The position numbers were made by a program, and so were the translations under genes. Positions 8,090 through 18,125 of a stretch of 54,547 bases of DNA are shown here, piece after piece. The DNA comes from Nitrososphaerota archaeon. Lineage in GTDB: Archaea; Thermoproteota; Nitrososphaeria; Nitrososphaerales; Nitrosopumilaceae. The stretch covers positions 1 to 54,547 of the forward strand of contig JAJPKL010000025.1 of assembly GCA_021323705.1 (NCBI GenBank). Direction: 5' to 3'. Each line of letters begins with the position of its first letter. The first letter of the stretch is position 1. The notes beneath the pieces are model-generated. The model saw only the letters and a list, made by a program, of their open reading frames with translations. It was not told the origin of the DNA and did not search any database.

Positions 8090-10012
8090 TTGTTGGATAC
8101 CAAATATGCTATAGGGCTTGGTAACAATGATGTCTTAACAAGAAAAAGAGCCAAAGAGGATTATGTAAAATTCTGGGATGAGCAGGCAAACAATCTTCAT
8201 TGGTTTGAAAAATGGAGTAAAACGCTTGAATGGAATCCGCCCTTTGCGAAATGGTTTGTAAATGGGAAAATAAACGCATCATATAACGCACTTGACGTAA
8301 CATCCCAAAAAAATGGCAAGAAAACTGCCATATTGTGGGAAGGCGAAGATGGTAAGAAACGCTCCTTGACATATCAAGAACTGCTAAGCTATGTATGTCA
8401 AGTTGCGAATACTCTCAAATCCCTTGGGGTGAAAAAAGGAGATAGAGTTACAGTATACCTACCAATGATTCCAGAATTGGTAGTATCACTACTTGCTTGT
8501 GCAAGAATTGGTGCCATACACACAGTAATTTTTTCTGGCTTTAGCTCACAGTCTATTCGTGATAGGGTAAGTGATTCTAAATCTAAGGTCATAATTACTG
8601 CAGATGGTGGCTTTAGAAGGGGAGCGATAGTAAAACTAAAGCAAGTAGTAGATGAAGCTATCTCCGGTCTTGATTTTGTAGAACATGTGTTGGTATATGA
8701 GCATACAAAGATTCCTATATCCATGGGAAAAAAAGACAAAAAGTGGACAGATCTTGTAAGCGGCGCGTCAGAGCACTGTGAACCTGAAAAGCTTGACAGT
8801 ACACACCCACTTTACATCCTGTATACGTCAGGAACAACGGGCAAACCAAAAGGAGTGCTGCACGGCACTGGTGGCTATCTGGTGCATCTTTACAGCACGT
8901 TCCAGTGGATTTTTGATATCAAAGAATCAGATATCTATTTTTGTACCGCTGACATTGGATGGGTGACAGGGCACAGTTATGTGGTTTATGGACCTTTACT
9001 GCATGGTACCACCCAAGTCATGTATGAAGGAACTCTAGTATATCCAACACCGGCAAGAATTTGGGAAATCATTGAAAGATACAAAGTTACAATTCTTTAT
9101 ACAACTCCTACTGCGTTACGCATGTTCATGAAATATGGCGATGATCTTCCAAACTCAAAAAACCTTTCAAGCTTGAGACTTCTTGGCACAGTGGGCGAGC
9201 CAATAAATCCTGAGGTTTGGAAGTGGTATTTCAGAGTAATTGGAAAAGAAAAATGTCCAATAATAGATACATGGTGGCAGACTGAAACAGGAGGAGCATT
9301 GATCTCGCCAGTACCTGGACTTGAAACAATCCCTCTAAAGCCAGGCTCTGCAACCAGAGAATTGCCTGGGATAAACGTGGCGGTGGTCGATGACCATGGC
9401 ATCGAACTTCCGCCTGAAAAAAAGGGGTACCTTGTCGTAAAGACACCATGGCCAGGAATGCTTCTTTCTTTGTGGAATGATGACGAGAAATACAAAACTG
9501 TTTACTGGTCAAAGTACAAGGACGTGTACTATCCGGGGGACTATGCCATTAGGGACAAGGATGGATACTTTTGGATGCTTGGCAGGGCAGATGATGTGCT
9601 AAAAGTGGCAGGGCATAGGCTTGGAACTGCAGAGATTGAAAGCGGCTTTGTATCTCACAAATCGGTGGCAGAAGCTGCAGTTTGCGGAATACCACATGAG
9701 GTAAAAGGAGAGTCAATAATCGCATTTTTGGTTCTAAAAGAGGGGATAACACCAAGTAAACAATTAGAATCTGAACTAATTCAACACATACGTAAGGTAG
9801 TAGGACCAATTGCAACTCCTGATCAGCTATACGTGGTCTCAAAACTACCAAAGACACGGAGTGGTAAGATAATGCGTAGGTTACTAAAATCTGTGGCAAA
9901 TAACGAAAAGATTGGAGATATCAGTACGCTTGAAGATGAGGCGGCTGTCGATGAAGTACGTAATGCATTCAGTGAACTGCAGAAAGCAATTCAAGAAAGT
10001 AAGGTCAAATAG
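8090..10012 (+). CDS. acs: AMP-forming acetyl/acyl-CoA synthetase
   Basis: A 640-residue adenylate-forming enzyme that activates acetate or another short acid to its CoA thioester with ATP. It shows the phosphate-binding loop 'YTSGTTGKPKGVLH' (about residue 245), 'DTWWQTETGG' (about 395), the hinge 'GRADDVLKVAGHRLG' and the C-terminal catalytic Lys in 'PKTRSGKIMRRLL'. The length matches Acs. It starts at TTG 8090. In this archaeal group it might serve acetate reuse or a propionate/3-hydroxypropionate step; the sequence alone does not fix the acid. Its 3' end overlaps the convergent DUF192 gene by 8 bases. Confidence 0.92.
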   Translation: MLDTKYAIGLGNNDVLTRKRAKEDYVKFWDEQANNLHWFEKWSKTLEWNPPFAKWFVNGKINASYNALDVTSQKNGKKTAILWEGEDGKKRSLTYQELLSYVCQVANTLKSLGVKKGDRVTVYLPMIPELVVSLLACARIGAIHTVIFSGFSSQSIRDRVSDSKSKVIITADGGFRRGAIVKLKQVVDEAISGLDFVEHVLVYEHTKIPISMGKKDKKWTDLVSGASEHCEPEKLDSTHPLYILYTSGTTGKPKGVLHGTGGYLVHLYSTFQWIFDIKESDIYFCTADIGWVTGHSYVVYGPLLHGTTQVMYEGTLVYPTPARIWEIIERYKVTILYTTPTALRMFMKYGDDLPNSKNLSSLRLLGTVGEPINPEVWKWYFRVIGKEKCPIIDTWWQTETGGALISPVPGLETIPLKPGSATRELPGINVAVVDDHGIELPPEKKGYLVVKTPWPGMLLSLWNDDEKYKTVYWSKYKDVYYPGDYAIRDKDGYFWMLGRADDVLKVAGHRLGTAEIESGFVSHKSVAEAAVCGIPHEVKGESIIAFLVLKEGITPSKQLESELIQHIRKVVGPIATPDQLYVVSKLPKTRSGKIMRRLLKSVANNEKIGDISTLEDEAAVDEVRNAFSELQKAIQESKVK

Positions 10013-10511
10013 ATATTATTTGTAGTTTGGAACTTGCCGTGATGTTATATTTGTTAACAAAACCCGCCGTAGTCTCAAGAACATATTTTGCAAGCTTGCC
10101 TCCCCCATTGTCCACAGTACATGTTACTGTTTCAAGAGCCGACTTGCATGGTTGCACGTATTTTGCTATGTGTACAACATTTCCATCACTATCAAACCAA
10201 ATTATGTCCAGTGGGAATTGCATGTTGAGCATCCAGATGGGAACAACCTGGGGGTTATCGACAACAAAGATCATTCCTTGATCATATGGCAAAGAATCTT
10301 GAAACATCAAACCTCTTGCTCTCTGGGCGTCTGTTTCAGCTATTTGTACATCCAGAGTGATATTGTCTATCTTTATGGTACCCTTTGGAAATTTAACTTC
10401 GGCAAGTTTAGAATCTGCAGGAACTGTTAGCACTCCAACGATTCCAATTATTGCTGCAGTAATTGCTATTGGGATTAATATCTGGCCTCTTGTAGCCACA
10501 AAATCTGTCAC
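10005..10511 (-). CDS. Membrane-anchored DUF192 protein
   Basis: A 168-residue protein starting at GTG 10511. It has an N-terminal hydrophobic anchor (about residues 11-30) and a DUF192 domain (about 40-150) shown by 'RARGLMFQDSLPYDQGMIFV', 'IWMLNMQFPLDIIWFD' and 'VLETTAGFVNKYNI'. DUF192 proteins are small extracytoplasmic beta-barrel proteins of unsettled role. Two cysteines near residues 122 and 131 may form a disulphide. Convergent with acs. Confidence 0.85.
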   Translation of the reverse strand: MTDFVATRGQILIPIAITAAIIGIVGVLTVPADSKLAEVKFPKGTIKIDNITLDVQIAETDAQRARGLMFQDSLPYDQGMIFVVDNPQVVPIWMLNMQFPLDIIWFDSDGNVVHIAKYVQPCKSALETVTCTVDNGGGKLAKYVLETTAGFVNKYNITASSKLQIISI

Positions 10512-10563
10512 TCCATTTCTAGTTAAAAACTAATGGAAAAATTGTAAAATAGTATTACAGAAC

Positions 10564-10920
10564 TTATTTTATTGTATCCTTAAAATCAGAAATATTGATT
10601 GCAAAGTTCCTTGTTTCGTGTCCGACATCTTTGATTGTGGCACCATTGTAAACTCTATCTAGATATTTACCAGCTATTATCATAGGGACGCCGATAGGAG
10701 TGGTAAACGGATCAGGTGAAAGCAAGAAGATGAACCCTATCTTTTGGATCTTCTTGCCAGGTGCAGAGGCACGTTGAAGAGAGCCTAGCGCACGCGCAGT
10801 TCCACGATCATCAAGTGCTCCAAGCGATGAATATACTTCTGCGCGTCTCTTAATAGATTCTCTCATTTTTTTAATTTTATGAATATTCTTTCTAAGTCCC
10901 TCATCCATAACTTGTCTCAT
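10564..10920 (-). CDS. Small basic protein, unknown
   Basis: A 118-residue protein with a basic helical N-terminal third (about residues 10-30) and a hydrophobic Pro-rich middle (IGFIFLLSPDPFTTPIGVPMIIAGK) that is too short and broken for a clear membrane span. No family is recognised. Divergent from the MntR-like regulator with a 26-base gap, so the promoters overlap. Confidence 0.6.
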   Translation of the reverse strand: MRQVMDEGLRKNIHKIKKMRESIKRRAEVYSSLGALDDRGTARALGSLQRASAPGKKIQKIGFIFLLSPDPFTTPIGVPMIIAGKYLDRVYNGATIKDVGHETRNFAINISDFKDTIK

Positions 10921-10946
10921 CTTATGAGATTTCTAGTTAAGAATCC

Positions 10947-11486
10947 ATGCAAAAGATCAATTACAATAAGGTAAAGAATTCTGATCAAAGGATAGGTTAT
11001 ATCACTTGGAGTGTAACCGATCAGTCATATATGAAAGAGAAACGCGGTGAGCGGCTCGAGTCTATAAAGGAGGCCCATAAATCAGCAAAAGGGGATTATT
11101 CCAGAATGGAAGATTATCTGGAGGTAATATCAGAACTTGTGGAATTGAAAGGGTATGCCAATACCATAGACATTTCAAGATATCTAAATGTCAGTGCTCC
11201 ATCAGTTACAAAGATGCTCCAAAGGCTTGACGAAAATGGCTACTTGGAATATGAAAAGTATAAGGGGATTAACCTAACTGCAAAAGGCAACACGATTGCA
11301 GAAGCCATACGGCAAAAACACGGAACTTTGCTTGAATTTTTTAAGATGCTTGGAATTAGCCATGAGATAGCAAACCAAGATACTGAAGGAATAGAACACC
11401 ATCTAAATCCTCAAACCATAAGGCAGCTTAGAAAATTCATCGCATTTCTAAAGGAAAACCCAAAGATTCTTGAGGACTTTCAGTAA
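10947..11486 (+). CDS. mntR: DtxR/MntR-family metal-dependent repressor
   Basis: The C-terminal 125 residues match MntR: 'MEDYLEVISELVELKGYANT' with the first metal ligands (Asp/Glu), a winged helix (YLNVSAPSVTKMLQRLDENGYL) and the metal-binding 'KHGTLLEFFKMLG' and 'DTEGIEHHL' segments holding the His/Glu ligands. It would repress metal-uptake genes when Mn(II) or Fe(II) is bound. The first 50 or so residues are not typical, and true starts at ATG 11031 or 11106 are possible. Its targets are not evident here. Confidence 0.85.
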   Translation: MQKINYNKVKNSDQRIGYITWSVTDQSYMKEKRGERLESIKEAHKSAKGDYSRMEDYLEVISELVELKGYANTIDISRYLNVSAPSVTKMLQRLDENGYLEYEKYKGINLTAKGNTIAEAIRQKHGTLLEFFKMLGISHEIANQDTEGIEHHLNPQTIRQLRKFIAFLKENPKILEDFQ

Positions 11487-13295
11487 CTAGTGCACAACTA
11501 TCTTGATATCGTCTTTTGACATTACTGCATTAATTATTCTCTTTCCAGAACTAGACCTCTTGGCTATGATTATTCTTCCTCTCTTTCCTACCCTAGTAGA
11601 CAACAAGTGTTTGTCTTTGACGTAAACGTCCGCATCCATTCCAGACTTGTCCTCATCTACTTCAAATATGAAATTATTTCCAGACTCTGACATATCAAAC
11701 CATTCACCGTCGCCGCGTGACGACGTTTTTGGTTCTACATCTATGTGAACTCCGAGGCTTTTTTCAAGTTCATTAATTGTCGAGCCTCCACGCCCTATCA
11801 TTGATGGTATTGAATCTTTGTCAACCCTTACTCGAATGCTATTGTTTGAGAGAATCTCAATTTCAGCATCAGGATCAAACCGTCTTATTGTTTCTTTTAT
11901 CTTTGATTCAGCAAGTTTTTCAACTCCGCCGCTTTTTACTTCCTTTGATATTGGTATGACAATGTTTTCTTCTCCATAGGTATAGATCTCGTATTCTAAT
12001 ACGTGGTTTTCAAAATTTCTAACTTCTATTACAGGCCTTGCCAAATCCTGCTCTGTCATTCCTGTGGGAACCTTGACTTTGAACTCTAACTCATATACTT
12101 TGGAAATCTGTCCTGCTTTTACAAATACTACTGTATCCAATATGTGTGGGATCATGCCAAGCTCTACCTTCCCTATGAATCTCTGAATAGCATCAAGTGG
12201 CGCGTTTGCATGCACTACGCCTACCATGCCTACTCCAGCTAATCTCAAATCTGAAAAGACTCGAAAATCATGATGTCTCCTAACTTCATCAAATATGGTA
12301 TAGTCAGGACGGACCAAGAGCAAAATGTCTGCCGCATTCTCAAAACTTCCATCAAGATGTGTATATTGGGTGACCTTCTCATCCACTTGAAGATCTCTTG
12401 GTGATTCGAATGTTTTGACGATCTTGCCTTTTCTGGAATAAAAGTCGGCAAGACTTGATGCTAGCGTGCTCTTCCCAGAACCTGGTGCTCCTGCAACAAG
12501 TATTCCCTCTGCGCTTTCAGATAATCGTTTCATGAGTTTTTCTGATATGTTGTACTGTTCAAGTGATAACTTGACAAGCGGATGTGTTATTGTAATTTCA
12601 TAACTGTCAGAAAATGGTCTATGCGTTATGACTACCCTAAAATCTCGAAACTGGACTACTAGTGCTCCAGATTTTGAAATTTCAATGACTCCGCTCTGGT
12701 TAACCTTGGAAGACTCTAAAATCTCTGTAGTGATACTCTCCAGATATTCCTTGTCAAGTATCCTGTCTTCCAATTCCACCAGAGAAAATGCTCCCGGTTT
12801 TCCTCGCTTGGCAACTGGCTTTGTTCCCTCTTTGAGGTGCACACTCATTGTTTCCTTGTCAAAATATTTTTCAAATTCTAGGTCTAGTATCTTAACTTGG
12901 GGTTTCGAATAGTTTGTCTTGATGCCTTCTGCTTGTGCAACTAGAGCTTGCACATAATCTGCCGTGTAGAAGGTGGCAGCATTCTTTTTTGCAATGTCTT
13001 TTATTATGGCATCAATTCTTCCATGCCTTGCTAATTTTATGTCCTCCATACTAGGACGCTCTCCCTCGAATCTAATTGCGATGTTGTTTTTTTGCGCCAG
13101 CTCGCGAATCTTCTTTATCTCCTCTAAACCGACAAAACCATAGTCCTTACTCTGTGAGGCTTGAGCCTGGAGCTCATCTAAAACTGCAACAGGCACAATT
13201 ATTTCACAGTCTTTAAGATTTCCTGATTCTATCAGCTTGGTTATCTCGCCATCTATTATGATGCTTGTATCTACTACTATCTTCTCCAATAGCAA
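11487..13295 (-). CDS. PIN domain-ATPase-KH protein, PINA-like
   Basis: A 602-residue protein with an N-terminal PIN domain (KIVVDTSIIIDGE, then DELQAQAS and RIDAIIKD), a VirB11/PilT-type ATPase with Walker A 'GAPGSGKST' (about residue 267) and 'DYTIFDEVRRHHDF', and a C-terminal KH domain (SIPSMIGRGGSTINELEKSLG, about 495-520). This order defines the archaeal PIN-ATPase family; a Sulfolobus member (PINA) is reported to promote Holliday-junction migration, so a recombination or repair role is plausible here. Starts with TTG 13295. Confidence 0.9.
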   Translation of the reverse strand: MLLEKIVVDTSIIIDGEITKLIESGNLKDCEIIVPVAVLDELQAQASQSKDYGFVGLEEIKKIRELAQKNNIAIRFEGERPSMEDIKLARHGRIDAIIKDIAKKNAATFYTADYVQALVAQAEGIKTNYSKPQVKILDLEFEKYFDKETMSVHLKEGTKPVAKRGKPGAFSLVELEDRILDKEYLESITTEILESSKVNQSGVIEISKSGALVVQFRDFRVVITHRPFSDSYEITITHPLVKLSLEQYNISEKLMKRLSESAEGILVAGAPGSGKSTLASSLADFYSRKGKIVKTFESPRDLQVDEKVTQYTHLDGSFENAADILLLVRPDYTIFDEVRRHHDFRVFSDLRLAGVGMVGVVHANAPLDAIQRFIGKVELGMIPHILDTVVFVKAGQISKVYELEFKVKVPTGMTEQDLARPVIEVRNFENHVLEYEIYTYGEENIVIPISKEVKSGGVEKLAESKIKETIRRFDPDAEIEILSNNSIRVRVDKDSIPSMIGRGGSTINELEKSLGVHIDVEPKTSSRGDGEWFDMSESGNNFIFEVDEDKSGMDADVYVKDKHLLSTRVGKRGRIIIAKRSSSGKRIINAVMSKDDIKIVVH

Positions 13296-13386
13296 GTCAA
13301 GCTATTTGGCACCTTTTAATCATAACTGTGCATTATACAATAATGAGCAGTCTTCTAAATGGAGATTCCCAAAAATTACGTTTGAA

Positions 13387-13749
13387 CTATGAATCAAGGA
13401 CCTGCGTTATTTTGGCTAACACATCATTGAAATCAAACGGCTTTAGTATGTAGGCTGCTGCTCCTTCAGCAACACATTGTTTTATGACTGCCTGATTGTC
13501 AGTTGCAGTAATCATGATCACTTTAGCTTTTGGTTTTAGGAGCATCATCTCCTTTAACACTGCAAGGCCGTCTTTTTTTGGCATTGCCATATCCAAAAGT
13601 ACCACATCGGGATCTATTTTTTTAAATTGCTCAATAGCTTCCAGTCCGTTTGCCGCCTCGGCTACACATTCATGTTTGCCTATGGCAATTATGTCTTTGA
13701 GCACCATCCTTATGGCATCTGAATCATCGGCTATCATTACCCTAGTCAT
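13387..13749 (-). CDS. CheY-like response regulator
   Basis: A 120-residue stand-alone receiver domain. The acidic pair is Asp8-Asp9, the phosphoacceptor is Asp53 (VVLLDMAMP), with Thr81 and Lys103 (ILKPF) in the expected places. There is no output domain, so it acts by protein contact. It clusters with an HPt protein and a sensor kinase, and the three could form a phosphorelay. No chemotaxis genes are nearby. Confidence 0.93.
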   Translation of the reverse strand: MTRVMIADDSDAIRMVLKDIIAIGKHECVAEAANGLEAIEQFKKIDPDVVLLDMAMPKKDGLAVLKEMMLLKPKAKVIMITATDNQAVIKQCVAEGAAAYILKPFDFNDVLAKITQVLDS

Positions 13750-13855
13750 TTCTTACATCTCTACATTCAAAGTATTTAAAGTCAAAAGCAGTTCACAAGT
13801 CTGACACTTGTGGAAATTTATTGCGCATCATTTTTTTGAAACAAGTCGTATACAC

Positions 13856-14155
13856 TCAAGCCATAAAATATTTTTTCATATCTTCTACAGCTTTAGCAAT
13901 CGCATGACAAGAACCGGGCAGCGCTCCCTTGCTTGTTATGTGTTTTAAGATGTTATCACTAGTTCGTGCAATCTCGCCAACTTTTTCATGTCCTATCATG
14001 GGGGCCAGCCCTTTAATTTTATGTAGATGCTCTTTGATGTTTTGTGAATTTTTAAAAATATGCTCGTCATTATTACAATGAGATACAATACGTTCCAATT
14101 TCTCTATCTCTGACTGTACTTCTTGTCTTGCAACCTTCAGAAACTCGTCAGACAT
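13856..14155 (-). CDS. Histidine phosphotransfer (HPt) protein
   Basis: A 99-residue helical protein with the HPt phosphorylation motif 'HLHKIKGLAPMIG', in which His45 matches the CheA P1/HPt histidine of 'HxxKGxA'. It would shuttle phosphate between the kinase and receiver. It lies 106 bases upstream of the response regulator on the same strand and divergent from the kinase gene at 14222. Confidence 0.85.
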   Translation of the reverse strand: MSDEFLKVARQEVQSEIEKLERIVSHCNNDEHIFKNSQNIKEHLHKIKGLAPMIGHEKVGEIARTSDNILKHITSKGALPGSCHAIAKAVEDMKKYFMA

Positions 14156-14221
14156 TTTAACTAATTACCATATCTATTTTATACAAGCTTTTATAGGCTT
14201 GCCTTTCGTCTTCCTATCAAA

Positions 14222-16096
14222 TTGAAGATCACCCAGAAAACATACTTGTTACTTGGGGTAATAATTGGTGTTTCTGCAATTAACCTGTTTCTTCTGCTCT
14301 CTATATCGCAAGAAAACTTGGACGTACTTCATTCTATTAGCGATGCAAACGATCTAAAAGTTATTGTAGAGAGAATTTCAGGCACTGCCAATTCCATTGC
14401 AAGTGGTAATGAAACAGATAGGCAAACACTGGTAAACGAAATCAATGACTTTGAGCAGACTTACGCAGTTTTGGGAACGGGGGGGACATTTCAAGATACT
14501 AATGTAGTTGCAGTTCCGTCTGAATTGAGACCAATGTATGACCAAGTGGGAAATTCATGGCAAAGTTACAAGCAGGATACAGAAAAAATCCGTCAAGAAT
14601 CTGTCTTTGATCCAAAAGTTAAGAATGCACTCAGTTACGTTTTGGGAAAAAATGGAGACTTGATATCATTAACAAATGGGATTGTAAACGATTTAGCACC
14701 TTTAGATAGGAATTACAATAAGCACAAGATAATTGCAGCACAAATGGTTGACATCGCTAAAGACATAGGGCAGAATACTCTCTTGATTTCAATAGGTGAG
14801 GGAAATAATGCCACCGAAGCCATCAAAAAAGACCGGATAATCTATGACGGTGATCTCAAAAATCTTGAAGGAGTGCCACTTGATACTGCAGAATACGCTA
14901 AATATGGTATAACACAAGAAAATTTGCAGCAAATTCCAAGAGAGAATTCTGATTCCTTGCGAAGCATTGACCCGTTATGGGCAGCAGAAAATGCCAAGAT
15001 AGAATTTATTGAAAACAATACCTTGATTTCTAAAGAGTTCGGTTTGGCGCTCAAACAACTTGAGAGTCAACGAACGGATTTACTTGGAACCACTTCGCAG
15101 TTTGTAGATGAATGGAATAAATTCATTGATTCCAAATTAAACCAAAACGTGGTTATAGTTCAAGGATTGCTCATCGCAGACATTGGAGTGTTTGCAGTAG
15201 TATTATTTTCAATAAAAAGATCACTTGACCCCTTGAAAATGCTTATTCAAGCAATTGTTAGAGTACGGGAAGGAATCTATGGCGAGCACATCAATTATAG
15301 TTCCAATGATGAAGTAGGAGAACTGGCAAACACTATCAACTCTCTATCAAACACCATACAGAAAAAAGAAGAAGACGCTAAAAAAGTTGAGGTAGCAAAA
15401 GATGAATTTCTTGCCATGATAACACATGAACTAAAAACTCCCCTGGTGCCAATACAAGGATACTCTGACATATTGTTGGGCGAGCATCTTGGAACCTTGA
15501 ATAAGAATCAAAAAGAAAGAATAGAAGTTATTAGGTCAAGTGCGTCATCCCTCTTACAACTAATATCTGATCTACTTGATGCGCAGAAGCTGGAGTTGGG
15601 TCAACTCAGAATCAAAAAATCAAATAATAACCTGAGAAAAACATTAGAAAGTACTATAGTAGCCATGCAGCCGCAGGCCATGGCTGATAAAATAACTCTT
15701 ACACAAACGCTGAATCATGACATTTATGCTAACTACGATGAAGAAAGAATAATTCAAGTACTCACAAACCTAATTAAAAATAGCCTAAAGGCAACATCTC
15801 CTAAGACTGGAAAGATCGAAATATCAGTCGAAGAAAATCCAAACGAGGTAACCGTTTCTGTAAAAGACAATGGAAAAGGAATTCCGCCTGATGCAATTGG
15901 TAATGTATTCAAGAAGTTTTATCAAGTGGATACTTCAACTACAAGAGAATCTGGTGGAAGTGGTTTGGGGCTGTCAATTTGCAAGGGAATCATCGATGCG
16001 CACGGTGGAAGAATATGGGTTACAAGTGAGGTCAACAAGGGTTCGGTTTTTTCATTTACTATCCTGAAAAACGAGTCATCAAGAACTCCAATATAA
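14222..16096 (+). CDS. Membrane sensor histidine kinase
   Basis: A 624-residue kinase starting at TTG 14222. It has two membrane helices (about residues 7-27 and 313-333) bracketing a roughly 285-residue extracytoplasmic helical sensor, a HAMP domain (about 335-385), a HisKA domain with His402 (ITHELKTPL) and a HATPase_c domain with the N box (LTNLIKNSLKAT), G1 (DNGKGIPPDAIG) and G2 (GGSGLGLSICKGI). There is no attached receiver. The signal is unknown. The divergent HPt and receiver genes are the likely partners. Confidence 0.93.
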   Translation: MKITQKTYLLLGVIIGVSAINLFLLLSISQENLDVLHSISDANDLKVIVERISGTANSIASGNETDRQTLVNEINDFEQTYAVLGTGGTFQDTNVVAVPSELRPMYDQVGNSWQSYKQDTEKIRQESVFDPKVKNALSYVLGKNGDLISLTNGIVNDLAPLDRNYNKHKIIAAQMVDIAKDIGQNTLLISIGEGNNATEAIKKDRIIYDGDLKNLEGVPLDTAEYAKYGITQENLQQIPRENSDSLRSIDPLWAAENAKIEFIENNTLISKEFGLALKQLESQRTDLLGTTSQFVDEWNKFIDSKLNQNVVIVQGLLIADIGVFAVVLFSIKRSLDPLKMLIQAIVRVREGIYGEHINYSSNDEVGELANTINSLSNTIQKKEEDAKKVEVAKDEFLAMITHELKTPLVPIQGYSDILLGEHLGTLNKNQKERIEVIRSSASSLLQLISDLLDAQKLELGQLRIKKSNNNLRKTLESTIVAMQPQAMADKITLTQTLNHDIYANYDEERIIQVLTNLIKNSLKATSPKTGKIEISVEENPNEVTVSVKDNGKGIPPDAIGNVFKKFYQVDTSTTRESGGSGLGLSICKGIIDAHGGRIWVTSEVNKGSVFSFTILKNESSRTPI

Positions 16097-16126
16097 GATA
16101 AAATAGTTGCAGAATAGAATCTGAGT

Positions 16127-17542
16127 GTGTTACAAGATCTTGCAGATGGAGCAGTACTGTTTGCACTACAAAATGGTGCAAAATACTGTGACGTTAGGGC
16201 TGAAAAGATCAAAAGTAACAGTTTTTTACTTGAAAATGGACAGGTAGAACACTTTTCCATCAGGGCAGAGAATGGATTGGGAATACGTCTACTAGCAGAT
16301 GGTGCTTGGGGGTTTTTTTCTATATCCAATCCAAAATCCATGGATGAATTAAAAGATGGTATAATTAATGCAATAAAGAGTGCTCTTCACTATTCGCAAA
16401 CAAAGAAACAGAAAGTAAAACTTGCAGAATCAAAGGCACATGTAGATACGGTAGTTCATAGCATGCTCAAAAAACCCGCTACTGAAGAAATGATTGATCT
16501 TGCACTTGATTGTGATAAAATAATTAGAGCAAGACATAGAATACACAAATCTTCAATCGTTATGCATTATGACGAATTTCACAAATATTTTGCCAATAGC
16601 GAGGGTGCAAAAATTACTCAAATATACGATGATACCATAGCCAACCTGTCTGCCACTGCTAATGAATCCGGACTTTCTGAAACTGTGAGTACTACTGAAG
16701 GTGGTCGGGGAGGACTAGAAACAATTACCGGAGAAAATAATGTGTTAAAAAGAGCAGAATCCATTTCTGAAAAAGCAGACAAACTAGTGGATGCTAAGCC
16801 TGTAAAAGAGGAAAAGAGCACTGTTGTTATGAATCCTGACTTTGTAGCGCTTTTGGCTCATGAAATCCTTGGTCATCCATCTGAAGCAGATAGAGTTCTT
16901 GGAAAAGAAATGGCATGGGCAGGAGGTGCATGGTGGGCAGGAAAGCTTGGAACAAAGATAGGCTCTGCCGAACTTGATGTAATTGATGATCCTACAATCA
17001 AATCAAGCCTTGGATGCTTCAAATATGACGATGAGGGGGTGCTTGCATCAAGAAAGTCACTTGTAGAAAATGGTGTTCTTGTTGGACACATGCAGAGCAG
17101 AGAGACTGCCTCCCTTTTTGACACAACACCAAACTCTGCTATGCGTTCTGCGGGATATTCGTTTATGCCACTTATTCGAATGGCGTGTACTTGCATTGGG
17201 CCAGGTGATTGGAATCCCGAAGAGATGATAAAGGAAGTAAAATCTGGTTATTTAATTTGTGACATGAAGGTTCCGTCGATAGATATGATGAGATACAACT
17301 GGAGCATTTCATGTCAATATGCTCAAAAAATTGAGAATGGCGAACGCAAGGAGTTACTAAGAGACATAATAGTAATGGGCAATGCCCCAGAATTTTTCAA
17401 CTCAATTGATGCACGAGGTAATGATTTTACAGTGCGTCCAATAACAAACTGTGGAAAGGGTGATCCAATGCAAATAATGAGAATGGGAAATGGCGGTCCG
17501 CATATTAGAGGAATAGCTACCGTAAAGAGCATAGGAGATTAA
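16127..17542 (+). CDS. tldD: TldD/PmbA-family metalloprotease
   Basis: A 471-residue TldD-type protein with the zinc motif HEILGH at about residue 244 (HExxxH, as in E. coli TldD) and the conserved C-terminal 'NCGKGDP' segment. TldD works with TldE/PmbA as a heterodimeric peptidase; the partner is not in this window. It starts at GTG 16127 and is followed after 1 base by udg, so the genes are probably translated from one mRNA. Confidence 0.9.
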   Translation: MLQDLADGAVLFALQNGAKYCDVRAEKIKSNSFLLENGQVEHFSIRAENGLGIRLLADGAWGFFSISNPKSMDELKDGIINAIKSALHYSQTKKQKVKLAESKAHVDTVVHSMLKKPATEEMIDLALDCDKIIRARHRIHKSSIVMHYDEFHKYFANSEGAKITQIYDDTIANLSATANESGLSETVSTTEGGRGGLETITGENNVLKRAESISEKADKLVDAKPVKEEKSTVVMNPDFVALLAHEILGHPSEADRVLGKEMAWAGGAWWAGKLGTKIGSAELDVIDDPTIKSSLGCFKYDDEGVLASRKSLVENGVLVGHMQSRETASLFDTTPNSAMRSAGYSFMPLIRMACTCIGPGDWNPEEMIKEVKSGYLICDMKVPSIDMMRYNWSISCQYAQKIENGERKELLRDIIVMGNAPEFFNSIDARGNDFTVRPITNCGKGDPMQIMRMGNGGPHIRGIATVKSIGD

Positions 17543-17543
17543 A

Positions 17544-18125
17544 ATGTCCGACGAACTTGACACTTTGAAAAAATCTGTTGTTTTATGCACTCTATGCGAT
17601 TTGTCAAAATCAAGAACAAATGCAGTGCCTGGCTCCGGAAGTATCAAAACTGATGTCATATTCATTGGCGAGGCTCCAGGTCGCAACGAGGATCTGCAAG
17701 GGGCTCCGTTTGTTGGCACTGCGGGTAAGATACTCTCGGAAGCATTAGAGTATGCGGGATTTACACGAAGTGATATTTACATAACAAACGTAGTAAAATG
17801 CAGACCGCCTAACAACAGAAGACCAAACAAACAAGAGCTAGATTCTTGTAGAATTTACTTGCAAAAAGAACTTGAAATTATTAGACCAAAGATTGTCTGC
17901 ATATTGGGTAATACTGCATATGGCTCATTGCTAGATGGAAGTGAAATAACTAAGAACAGAGGCAAAGTGATTAAAAGAGACGATCAACTATATTTTGTTA
18001 CAGTGCATCCAGCCGCTGTCATATACAATCCAGAATTAGGTCAAGTCTTAAAAAATGATTTAAAAACACTCCACGATATTCTTGACAAGATAAAAAAGGG
18101 AATTCAAATACAAACCAGTGAATGA
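17544..18125 (+). CDS. udg: Family-4 uracil-DNA glycosylase, Fe-S
   Basis: A 193-residue uracil-DNA glycosylase. Motif 1 is 'GEAPGRNED' (about residue 42) and motif 2 is 'VHPAA' with His155. The four [4Fe-4S] cysteines are visible: Cys15, Cys18, Cys86 and Cys102. It removes uracil from DNA in base-excision repair. It overlaps the downstream 3-methyladenine glycosylase gene by 4 bases (ATGA). Confidence 0.95.
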   Translation: MSDELDTLKKSVVLCTLCDLSKSRTNAVPGSGSIKTDVIFIGEAPGRNEDLQGAPFVGTAGKILSEALEYAGFTRSDIYITNVVKCRPPNNRRPNKQELDSCRIYLQKELEIIRPKIVCILGNTAYGSLLDGSEITKNRGKVIKRDDQLYFVTVHPAAVIYNPELGQVLKNDLKTLHDILDKIKKGIQIQTSE

